DNA of 5,575 nt from Alphaproteobacteria bacterium (GTDB lineage: Bacteria; Pseudomonadota; Alphaproteobacteria; Micavibrionales; Micavibrionaceae): positions 1 through 5,575 of the forward strand of contig JAUILO010000147.1 in the NCBI GenBank assembly GCA_030432775.1, written 5' to 3'. The notes beneath the pieces are model-generated. The model saw nothing but the letters and a program-made list of their open reading frames with translations, ran no database searches and was not told the DNA's origin. This document shows positions 1 through 5,575 of the stretch, one piece after another; position 1 is the stretch's first letter; each line of letters begins with the position of its first letter. Position numbers and translations under genes: made by a program.

Positions 1-1
1 C

Positions 2-1729
2 GTGCTTTTGGCCTCGCAGATGTCAGGCGGTATTAAATGGAAGAAAGCAGAATCCATACGCAAGGTTTATGATAAACAGGCCGAGCCGGAAGAAAAGTCA
101 AATCTAGCCGATGTGCTGGTGACAAATGTCGATCTGGAGCCATTATCGGTATTTTCTTCTGAAATCTATGACAATGTTGATTTGGCGGAGCTGCTTGCTA
201 CGCATAAAGACGAACTTGTCGCCGATGAGTTGACAGTGGATACAGGTACGCATGTCATTACAATTGTTCCATCAATAGATGAGAAAAAGGGCGAGATTAT
301 TGGTTATGTCGCTATGGCGTGGAGTAAAAAACAGGTTTTGGCTGAATTGGCGCATATGCGTAACACTTCGTTTATTGCCTCTGCAGTTATTACGGCCTTG
401 ATCGTACTGGCTTTGGTGGTGCTTCTTCGTAAGATGGCTATCAAACCGATTGTTTCAATCAAAAATTCTATGGTGAATTTGGCACAAGGCGATATTACCT
501 CGGACATTCCGTTTTCTGGCAAGGTTGATGAGATTGGCCAGATGGCAGCAGCGGTTATTGTGTTCAAGGAAAATGCACTGGAAAAAGAACGCTTGGAAAT
601 GGAGCAGGTGGAAAACGAGCGCAAGCTTTCGATAGAGAAACGCCAAACTATGCTTGGTATGGCAAATCGCTTTGATGATCAGGTTGGCTCGCTCATTGAT
701 TCTTTGGCAAGCGCATCTATAGAGTTGCAATCAACGGCCGATAACATGCGCAGCATCGCAAATGACACCTCTGCGGCAACGCAAACTGTTGCGGCTTCGG
801 GCGAAGAGGCTAGCCAGAATGTTAGTACTGTTGCCTCTGCGATGGAAGAAATGTCCGCGAGTTCAAACGAAATTGTGAAACAAATCACAAGCGCGAAATC
901 AAAATCTAATGACACAGCGGCTAACGCAGATAGTGCCAACAAGACTGTCGGGAATTTGAGTGAGCTTGTCCAGAATATAGGCGAGGTCGTTACATCTATT
1001 CAGGATATTGCCGAGCAGACGAATTTGCTTGCGCTGAATGCCACGATTGAAGCAGCAAGAGCCGGTGACGCGGGTAAAGGTTTTGCTGTTGTGGCGGATG
1101 AGGTTAAAAAACTGGCAACCGAAACGGCCGAAAAAACCAATACAATTAGCCAGCGCATTAACGAAATTCAGGGAGCAACAAAGCAATCTGTTCAGGCGAT
1201 GGAGCGTATTATTAACAATATATCCGAAATTGATCATTCTGTGACCAACATTTCGGCAGCTGTAGAGGAACAGAATGCGACAACAAGCGAGATTGTGCGC
1301 AGTTTGTCCGAAGCCTCAAGCGGTGTACAGCAAGTGTCACAGATTATTATCGAAGTGCAGCGCGGTACCGGAGAGACGGGCGTATCTGCGGATTCTGTTC
1401 ATGGTGCGGCCAAGGTCGTGTCTGATTTGTCTGATGAGTTGAAAGGATCTGTTGGCCAGTTCCTGAATGAAATTCGCACCGATAATGATTCTAAAGAGGA
1501 ACAGGCAGAAGAAGATATTGGCGAAGATGTCGCGGATAATGCAGCCATAGATGATGCTGGGATACCAAAAGATCATGCCGCAGGTTTAGGTGATGAAACT
1601 GCAGATACGCAGGAGGTTTCGGCAAATAGCGAGGCCAGTGATACGGCAGATGGGGATAGCGAGGATGATGACGTTACCGCGATTGCCGTGGCCTCCGAAG
1701 GTGATGGCCAAGACGTTTTGATCGTTTAA
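2..1729 (+). CDS. Methyl-accepting chemotaxis protein, 5'-partial
   Basis: Inner-membrane chemoreceptor that passes a periplasmic signal to the CheA/CheW complex. The reading frame is open from the left edge. The GTG at base 2 is probably not the true start, because the first transmembrane helix and the start of the sensor are missing. Residue numbers count from base 2. Residues 1-122 are the remaining periplasmic sensor. A hydrophobic helix spans about 124-142, and HAMP about 144-197 (KPI at 148-150, DEIGQM at 176-181). A charged coiled-coil linker leads into the signalling domain (about 225-492). The conserved hairpin tip is plain: EQTNLLALNATIEAARAG at 338-355, then GKGFAVVADEVKKLA at 358-372. 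Residues 493-575 are an unusual acidic, low-complexity tail, and there is no NWETF-like CheR-binding end. The stop overlaps the convergent acetyltransferase gene by four bases. The family is certain; the ligand is unknown. Confidence 0.95.
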   Translation: MLLASQMSGGIKWKKAESIRKVYDKQAEPEEKSNLADVLVTNVDLEPLSVFSSEIYDNVDLAELLATHKDELVADELTVDTGTHVITIVPSIDEKKGEIIGYVAMAWSKKQVLAELAHMRNTSFIASAVITALIVLALVVLLRKMAIKPIVSIKNSMVNLAQGDITSDIPFSGKVDEIGQMAAAVIVFKENALEKERLEMEQVENERKLSIEKRQTMLGMANRFDDQVGSLIDSLASASIELQSTADNMRSIANDTSAATQTVAASGEEASQNVSTVASAMEEMSASSNEIVKQITSAKSKSNDTAANADSANKTVGNLSELVQNIGEVVTSIQDIAEQTNLLALNATIEAARAGDAGKGFAVVADEVKKLATETAEKTNTISQRINEIQGATKQSVQAMERIINNISEIDHSVTNISAAVEEQNATTSEIVRSLSEASSGVQQVSQIIIEVQRGTGETGVSADSVHGAAKVVSDLSDELKGSVGQFLNEIRTDNDSKEEQAEEDIGEDVADNAAIDDAGIPKDHAAGLGDETADTQEVSANSEASDTADGDSEDDDVTAIAVASEGDGQDVLIV

Positions 1730-2241
1730 ATATATTTATGCAGAATACAGACGCTGGCATTATCGTACGGATCAACGATAGTCTGCGTTACGCTAAAGCC
1801 TGCTTTTTTGAAATTGAATTTACTGGCTTCATGGTGGGCCTCGGTACGGGCGGCCAGGTGTCTGATGCCTTGTTTCTTTGTCCAGTCCTGCCAGTCCGCT
1901 AATATCATCTTCATATAGCCGCGGCCTTGAAATTCAGGATGTATGACAATGCCTTGTAAAACACTGACACGGTCACCGTGATCATATTCCGGTAATATAT
2001 CAACGCCAAGTTCGGTAATGTTAAATTCGTTCGGCGCGTGATATATCGCCTGTGCAATGTGGCGTCCATCAACGGCATAACCAACCATGGCATGCGGGTT
2101 AGACAGATGTTCGGTAATATATTCATCCGGGCGTTTGATGATAAAACGCGGGTTCGAATATTGCCGTAAATGGTTGATGATAGTGTCTTGCAGCGCACTG
2201 ATGTGATGAAAATCATCATGCGTTAGAAATCTTAGTGTCAC
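1726..2241 (-). CDS. GNAT family N-acetyltransferase
   Basis: Predicted cytoplasmic acetyl-CoA-dependent N-acetyltransferase of 171 residues, a normal size for one GNAT domain. The acetyl-CoA site is visible: strand beta-4 (about 94-101, GIVIHP at 97-102), then the pyrophosphate loop Q105-G-R-G108-Y-M110. This loop fits Q/R-x-x-G-x-G/A except for Met at the last position. Motif B follows 32 residues after Q105 as H137-E-A-S140-x3-F144-x3-G148-F149, with His where Asn is common. The start is GTG at 2241: GGAG lies 8 bases upstream, and the next in-frame Met is residue 52, inside the fold. The substrate cannot be read from the sequence. The gene lies 75 bases downstream of the amidohydrolase on the same strand and may be cotranscribed with it. 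Its stop overlaps that of the convergent chemoreceptor. Confidence 0.9.
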   Translation of the reverse strand: MTLRFLTHDDFHHISALQDTIINHLRQYSNPRFIIKRPDEYITEHLSNPHAMVGYAVDGRHIAQAIYHAPNEFNITELGVDILPEYDHGDRVSVLQGIVIHPEFQGRGYMKMILADWQDWTKKQGIRHLAARTEAHHEASKFNFKKAGFSVTQTIVDPYDNASVCILHKYI

Positions 2242-2249
2242 CCTTATTA

Positions 2250-2253
2250 CTCC
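2250..2253 (-). promoter_or_regulatory. Ribosome binding site fixing the GTG start of the acetyltransferase
   Basis: On the minus strand GGAG is followed by 8 bases and then GTG at 2241-2239. No other plausible start lies nearby, so this site decides the start codon. Confidence 0.7.
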
Positions 2254-2263
2254 ATTTACTCTG

Positions 2264-2290
2264 ACGGCTTATATTGGCCGTTTTTATTTT
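2264..2290 (+). terminator. Probable rho-independent terminator for plus-strand transcription
   Basis: ACGGC (2264-2268) pairs with GCCGT (2277-2281), with one further T-G pair inside and a six-base loop. A T-rich run, TTTTTATTTT, follows directly at 2281-2290. The T-tract exists only on the plus strand; read on the minus strand the stem is followed by CAGAG, not T. The genes on both sides are minus-strand, so the only plus-strand gene it could serve is the chemoreceptor ending at 1729. The stem is short, so this is likely rather than certain. A second GCCGT at 2292-2296 could compete for pairing. Confidence 0.5.
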
Positions 2291-2316
2291 TGCCGTATGG
2301 TTTTGTTATTCGATGT

Positions 2317-3510
2317 CTATTTATCTAGTGGCATATATTCCTCGACCACAGCAACAAAATAACTTGATGCAATCGGAATAATTTCATTGTTGAAATCGTA
2401 ATATGGGCTGTGCAGGCCGTAATTATGTGGGCTGCCTTCTTCTTTTTCTCTTTGCCCCAAAAAGATGAATGCGCCGGGAACCTTTGTCAGATATGCGCCA
2501 AAGTCTTCTGCGCCCATACATGGCTCACAATCGCCATCTATCATGTCTTCTGGTACAACTTTTTGCGCCGCACGTAAGGCGATTTCTACGCCATCGGCCG
2601 AATTCACTGTCGGGTCAAGGCCATCTGTGAAGTTGATGCTGACTGTCGCGCCATAGGCCTGGGCGATGTTGTTTGTCACGACTTCAATCTTACCTTTTAA
2701 TTTATCGCGGGTTTCCTGTTTATATGTACGCAATGTGCCGGTTAGTGTGGCCACTTCTGGAATAATGTTATTGGCGCCACTACCGGCGTTAAAATTGGTG
2801 ATACTGATCACGCCTGTATCAACAGGATCCAGCATGCGGCTAATGATACCTTGCAGGGCGATAACGATTTGCGAAGCTATATATAGCGAGTCTATTGTAA
2901 GATGCGGCTGTGAAGCGTGTCCACCTGCGCCGGTTACTGTAATTTCAATATCATCTGTTGCAGCCATGAGCGGGCCGATTTTTGTGCCAATGTGACCTTT
3001 GGGCATTTCAGGCCAGTTGTGGTAACCAAAGACGTAATCACAAGGGAAGTCCTTGAACAGACCTTCGTCAATCATTGTGTGTGCGCCTTTACCGCCTTCT
3101 TCGGCAGGTTGAAATATTAAATGTACCTTGCCGTCAAAATTTCTGTTTTCACTCAGATATTTGGCCGTAGCAAGCAGCGTTGCCGTGTGTCCGTCATGAC
3201 CACAAGCATGCATTTTACCGGGGTTTTTGGATGCGTGTTCCAGATTGGTTTTCTCTGTGATGTTGAGCGCGTCCATATCGGCGCGCAGGCCGATGGCTTT
3301 GCCAGAGCTTGTTTTCTGTCCCTCGATTGTGGCAACCACGCCTGTAACCGCAATACCTTCTTTATAGGTAATACCCCATTCATCCAGTTTTTGTTTTACA
3401 AAACCCGAAGCAAATGTCTCCTCATATGATGTTTGAGGGTTTTGGTGTAGCTCATGTCTCCATGTAGCAGCTTCGGTTTTAAGGTCGGCAAGACTGTTGA
3501 TCACAGGCAT
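2317..3510 (-). CDS. M20D family metallo-amidohydrolase (hippurate / N-acyl-amino-acid hydrolase type)
   Basis: Cytoplasmic di-metal hydrolase that removes an acyl group from an amide-linked amino acid; relatives include hippurate hydrolase, N-acyl-amino-acid amidohydrolase and IAA-amino-acid hydrolase. At 397 residues it is full length. The metal and catalytic residues are all present: M100-H-A-C103-G-H105-D-G-H108, Q134-P-A-E137-E138 (E137 the likely general base), H164 in YHNWP, and H367 in GLHSPYYDFN. M332-G-A-E-D-F337 is the usual C-terminal signature. The inserted dimerisation domain (about 182-295) has the conserved G196-G-H198-A-S. There is no signal peptide. The ATG at 3510 has GGAG 7 bases upstream (3518-3521), and the N-terminal WRHELHQNP is typical of the family. 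A promoter candidate lies in the 74-base gap upstream. The exact substrate cannot be assigned. Confidence 0.93.
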   Translation of the reverse strand: MPVINSLADLKTEAATWRHELHQNPQTSYEETFASGFVKQKLDEWGITYKEGIAVTGVVATIEGQKTSSGKAIGLRADMDALNITEKTNLEHASKNPGKMHACGHDGHTATLLATAKYLSENRNFDGKVHLIFQPAEEGGKGAHTMIDEGLFKDFPCDYVFGYHNWPEMPKGHIGTKIGPLMAATDDIEITVTGAGGHASQPHLTIDSLYIASQIVIALQGIISRMLDPVDTGVISITNFNAGSGANNIIPEVATLTGTLRTYKQETRDKLKGKIEVVTNNIAQAYGATVSINFTDGLDPTVNSADGVEIALRAAQKVVPEDMIDGDCEPCMGAEDFGAYLTKVPGAFIFLGQREKEEGSPHNYGLHSPYYDFNNEIIPIASSYFVAVVEEYMPLDK

Positions 3511-3556
3511 TTTATATCTCCATACATCATAGACATGAAAAATTAGATTATCAGCG

Positions 3557-3565
3557 ATTATAGCA
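3557..3565 (-). promoter_or_regulatory. Extended -10 promoter for the amidohydrolase gene
   Basis: The minus strand reads TGC-TATAAT, an exact extended -10 element (TGn plus consensus hexamer, hexamer at 3562-3557). No good -35 hexamer lies 16-18 bases upstream, which fits an extended -10 promoter. Transcription would start near 3550 and give a leader of about 40 bases with GGAG before the ATG at 3510. It probably drives the amidohydrolase and perhaps the acetyltransferase behind it. Confidence 0.5.
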
Positions 3566-3570
3566 GTAAA

Positions 3571-3582
3571 TCAAGCGCTTGA
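3571..3582. promoter_or_regulatory. Perfect 12-base palindrome beside the promoter, possible operator
   Basis: TCAAGCGCTTGA is an exact inverted repeat with no spacer. It lies five bases upstream of the extended -10 element, about -21 to -32 from the inferred start, and two bases past the stop of the upstream gene. With no loop and no following T-tract it does not look like a terminator. A dimeric regulator bound here would block polymerase. The role is inferred from position only. Confidence 0.35.
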
Positions 3583-3584
3583 AA

Positions 3585-4541
3585 TTAAAGTTTTGGCCTG
3601 CGCTGTTGTGTGGGGGGTGTCGTCTGATCAGAAGCTTGATCAGAGTTCATGGCAAGCAAGACATCTCTGTCAGTTTCGCCTAGGGCGATGGCCTCCAGAC
3701 GTTCGCGCGTCAGTCCGACACGGTCAAGGTCACGCAGGTCAATCTGGATATGTTCATCTGTTTTCTTGTTGTATAGAGTACCGCGGTCTAGGAATTCGAG
3801 CAGTATTTTGGCTTGCGCCGCCAGTGCATCAGGCCCCAAGACATACCAGTCTTCTGGTGGATCATCGGGACCGGGTACTTTGTTATTGCTATTTGGAACA
3901 AGGTTTTGATCACAGCTTTGAATAATAGGATTATAAAAATCTTCGTTATCTTCGGGAATCCAGCCCATTCTTGTGAAGGACAGGATCGAGCCAACATTAT
4001 TTGATTTAATCGCCGAAGCAAAACCGACGACTGGCGGTCCATTGAGCCATTCTTTCAAAGTAAGTGCAGAGCCGGTTAAAGCTGACATGTTAAATCTTGA
4101 TAGGACGGAAAGCATTGTGCCTATCTCGATATAATCGGCAGGTCTTTTATCTAAGTCACCATCAAGTGATGTGTGGTAAGCCATGCCGATAGAATAGGCG
4201 GCTTGTTCTTCGCCTTTAATATAAACGGCATGTCCGTCTGCAATCGCCTCTTCATAATATTTGGACTGGCGCTTGGCAATATTGCCTTTGGGGTCGATAT
4301 GCTCTTTGATATCGGGCTCGAACAAAGTATCAAACGCCGGAATGTCTGCGGCACTTGTGAATTGCAGTGTAAGCCAGCCCGCCATAAACAGTGTCCGCTG
4401 CTCTTCTTGCTGCGGATCGTTTAAAGATTTCTCTTTCGGATCTTTTGCTTCTTTCGGATCTTTTGCTTTGGAAGATTGTGCAGACGTGTGACCGCCTGTA
4501 CACAACCTTACCAGCTTATCCCAATAAGCTGATAAATTCAT
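3585..4541 (-). CDS. Hypothetical protein with a probable degenerate GNAT-like domain
   Basis: Protein of 318 residues that I do not recognise as a named family. ATG at 4541 has AGGT 6 bases upstream (4548-4551). Residues 1-20 are followed by a Lys/Asp/Pro/Glu-rich linker holding two AKDPKE repeats (26-37). Residues about 51-200 resemble a GNAT fold. E139-I-G-T-M-L-S-V could be strand beta-4. R149-F-N-M152-S-A154 sits where the acetyl-CoA loop R/Q-x-x-G-x-A would be, with Met in place of the central Gly. N182-x2-S185-x3-F189-x3-G193-W194 matches the GNAT motif B spacing exactly. The distance from R149 to N182 (33) is nearly that of the true GNAT gene downstream (32). A Pro/Asp-rich linker (about 214-232) and a charged helical C-terminus follow. 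There is no signal peptide or membrane helix. Catalytic activity is doubtful; the fold call is an inference. Confidence 0.8.
   Translation of the reverse strand: MNLSAYWDKLVRLCTGGHTSAQSSKAKDPKEAKDPKEKSLNDPQQEEQRTLFMAGWLTLQFTSAADIPAFDTLFEPDIKEHIDPKGNIAKRQSKYYEEAIADGHAVYIKGEEQAAYSIGMAYHTSLDGDLDKRPADYIEIGTMLSVLSRFNMSALTGSALTLKEWLNGPPVVGFASAIKSNNVGSILSFTRMGWIPEDNEDFYNPIIQSCDQNLVPNSNNKVPGPDDPPEDWYVLGPDALAAQAKILLEFLDRGTLYNKKTDEHIQIDLRDLDRVGLTRERLEAIALGETDRDVLLAMNSDQASDQTTPPTQQRRPKL
4433..4468 (-). repeat. Perfect 18-base tandem duplication inside the hypothetical gene
   Basis: CTTTCGGATCTTTTGCTT occurs twice head to tail (4433-4450 and 4451-4468) with no mismatch. It encodes two copies of a six-residue Lys/Asp/Pro/Glu unit at residues 26-37. 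The unit is a multiple of three, so changes in copy number keep the reading frame. Confidence 0.9.
4512..4531 (-). other. Stem-loop at the start of the hypothetical gene's coding region
   Basis: CAGCTTAT (4512-4519) and ATAAGCTG (4524-4531) are exact inverted copies around a four-base loop. In the minus-strand mRNA the stem begins seven bases after the ATG (codons 4-10). A hairpin here falls within the ribosome footprint and could lower translation initiation. The effect is inferred. Confidence 0.4.
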
Positions 4542-4563
4542 ACGCTTACCTGCTCAACACAAT

Positions 4564-4569
4564 TTTATA
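4564..4569 (-). promoter_or_regulatory. Weak -10 candidate for the hypothetical gene
   Basis: The minus strand reads TATAAA in an AT-rich stretch. A transcript starting near 4557 would have a leader of about 16 bases that still includes the AGGT ribosome site. I see no convincing -35 hexamer, and in such AT-rich sequence a hexamer like this can occur by chance. Confidence 0.2.
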
Positions 4570-4596
4570 TTTTCAGTATTAAAACACTATTTTGCC

Positions 4597-4620
4597 GTAA
4601 GTTTAAAGAAAAAAACTTAC
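4597..4620. promoter_or_regulatory. Inverted repeat in the divergent intergenic region, possible operator
   Basis: GTAAGTTT (4597-4604) and AAACTTAC (4613-4620) are exact inverted copies separated by eight A-rich bases. It lies between the divergent hypothetical and esterase genes, 55 bases upstream of the hypothetical gene's ATG. The half-site spacing would suit a dimeric regulator, or it may form a weak AT-rich hairpin. No T-tract follows to make it a terminator. In the rest of the 4542-4798 gap I see no convincing plus-strand promoter; TATATT at 4763-4768 is the best -10 candidate but lacks a -35. Confidence 0.35.
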
Positions 4621-4798
4621 CTGTAATGTGCTGCGCCGCGGTATGTAAGGGTTTTAGCCCTGTATTTTATTATGAAAACGGGTGGTGTACTGCGTTCGAG
4701 CACGGCTTTTTATTGTTTTTGCGAAGGTAATGGGGGCTATGCCCGTATCAATATTACGATATTATATTTCGCAATAGATCGATCGTGATGGGGACGAG

Positions 4799-5575
4799 AT
4801 GGAACAAAATAAACGACTTCGTTTTGCTTTTTTACTTATAATACTGATAGCATTTGGCGTGCTTGCACCAAGTTTGACGCATAACAGTTTTGCGGGCGGT
4901 CGTTTTTTGCGTGGTAATGATAATGGTCAGGCACCTGAAAAACAGCGCATGAATTATAAAGGTGATGAACGCACATATTATGTGTATGTGCCGGCCAAGG
5001 TGAGGGCGCAATCCGGAAAAGTTCCGATGGTTATGATGTTGCATGGTGGCGGCGGTGATGGACAGAGCGCAATTAAGATGAGTGATTTTTCCGCCAAGGC
5101 CGATATGGAGGGGTTCATTGTTGTCTATCCTGAAGGCTCTGGCCGCCGTGCGCGCAGCAAACTTAAAACCTGGAATGCAAAACATTGCTGTGGCCCTGCA
5201 ATGGAAAACGATGTGGATGATGTTGGTTTCTTTAGCGCGCTCATTGATAAACTAGTGACTGAATATCCGGTCGACACAAAACGTATTTATGCCACAGGCA
5301 TGTCAAATGGCGCGATGATGTCGCATCGTCTGGGCGCGGAGTTATCCAATAAGATAGCGGCAATTGCGCCAGTTGTCGGCGGTATGTTTGGCGATGAAGA
5401 ATATCCATCGCACCCTGTCTCGGCGATTATTATCAACGGCAAGCTTGATGAATCTGTGCCGATTGAAGGCGGTGAAAATGGTGGTCGGTTCGCCGATGCA
5501 TGGGATGGTACATTATTAAAGCCAGCCAAATATCAGGGAGAATTCTGGGCAAAGGTAAATGGCTGCGCATCAGAA
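4799..5575 (+). CDS. Secreted esterase of the CE1 / PHB-depolymerase-like (LpqC) family, 3'-partial
   Basis: Predicted exported alpha/beta-hydrolase that cleaves ester bonds; the family includes poly(3-hydroxybutyrate) depolymerases, feruloyl and acetylxylan esterases. 259 residues are visible and the frame is open at the right edge. An N-terminal signal peptide is clear: K5, R6 and R8, a hydrophobic core at about 9-24, and likely cleavage after A32 in NSFA-GG. The oxyanion-hole segment is L81-H82-G-G-G-G86. T124-W-N-A, C130-C131-G-P-A and V139-D-D-V-G-F144 are typical of the family. The nucleophile elbow is G167-M-S169-N-G171. D217 in NGKLDESVP is the likely acid residue, and the usual His two positions before Lys-215's place (H-G-T-x-D) is Asn here. 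F249-W-A-K-V-N-G-C256 matches the family's cysteine region. The catalytic His lies beyond the window. GGGGA at 4790-4794 is a close-spaced ribosome site. The polymer substrate is not identifiable. Confidence 0.88.
   Translation, partial: MEQNKRLRFAFLLIILIAFGVLAPSLTHNSFAGGRFLRGNDNGQAPEKQRMNYKGDERTYYVYVPAKVRAQSGKVPMVMMLHGGGGDGQSAIKMSDFSAKADMEGFIVVYPEGSGRRARSKLKTWNAKHCCGPAMENDVDDVGFFSALIDKLVTEYPVDTKRIYATGMSNGAMMSHRLGAELSNKIAAIAPVVGGMFGDEEYPSHPVSAIIINGKLDESVPIEGGENGGRFADAWDGTLLKPAKYQGEFWAKVNGCASE

Noticed and set aside
2..4. GTG at base 2 as the true start of the chemoreceptor.
   Set aside because: The protein would lack the first transmembrane helix needed to place its sensor in the periplasm, and the frame is open to the window edge, so the gene is cut.
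2242..2316. TATAAG on the minus strand as a possible -10 for the acetyltransferase.
   Set aside because: No -35-like hexamer lies at the right distance, and the hexamer falls inside the stem-loop assigned as a plus-strand terminator.
4545..4623. Direct repeat CTTACCTG at 4545-4552 and 4616-4623.
   Set aside because: One eight-base match within about 250 bases is expected fairly often by chance, and one copy is explained by the ribosome site of the hypothetical gene.
4649..4744. Short GC stems: AGGG/CCCT near 4648-4661 and GGGC-TAT-GCCC at 4734-4744.
   Set aside because: Stems of four bases without a following T-tract are too weak to call as terminators or riboswitch parts.
4777..4784. GATCGATC palindrome just upstream of the esterase start.
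   Set aside because: It is short and low in information, and nothing else supports a regulatory or methylation-control role.
4672..4788. A 38-codon plus-strand ORF beginning ATGAAAACG ahead of the esterase.
   Set aside because: It has no ribosome binding site, its composition is unremarkable, and the predicted peptide has no recognisable feature. It probably arises by chance in the intergenic region.

Overview
The window holds five protein genes, two of them cut by the window edges. Base composition is moderate (roughly half GC by eye). The chemoreceptor is built like those of alphaproteobacteria: its cytoplasmic part opens with a short F-D/E-x-x-V segment after HAMP and ends in a V-x-x-F-L-x-E-I-R-type segment. 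The esterase has a Gram-negative-style signal peptide. I infer a motile, Gram-negative alphaproteobacterium. No marker gene in the window fixes the taxon more narrowly.

Layout. Positions 1-1729 (+) encode a methyl-accepting chemotaxis protein without its N-terminus. Three genes then lie on the minus strand: a hypothetical protein with a probable degenerate GNAT fold (4541 to 3585), an M20D-type metallo-amidohydrolase (3510 to 2317) and a GNAT acetyltransferase (2241 to 1726). After a 257-base divergent intergenic region, a secreted CE1/PHB-depolymerase-like esterase begins at 4799 (+) and runs off the right edge before its catalytic histidine.

Regulation. The minus-strand genes are separated by gaps of 74 and 75 bases. 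The first gap carries an extended -10 promoter (TGCTATAAT on the minus strand) preceded by a perfect 12-base palindrome, so the amidohydrolase probably has its own promoter. The second gap carries a stem-loop with a T-tract that faces the plus strand, against the genes around it. The chemoreceptor and the acetyltransferase converge and share the four bases TTAA in their stop codons. This suggests that the chemoreceptor transcript runs antisense through the whole acetyltransferase gene and ends at that stem-loop.

Function. The esterase is predicted to act outside the cytoplasm and the chemoreceptor in the inner membrane. The amidohydrolase and acetyltransferase are cytoplasmic enzymes of opposite chemistry (deacylation and acetylation), but nothing in the sequence fixes their substrates. 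I see no RNA gene, mobile element, CRISPR array or phage gene, and no clear new multi-gene system. The points most worth a second look are the degenerate GNAT-like protein, the antisense terminator arrangement and the acidic tail of the chemoreceptor.
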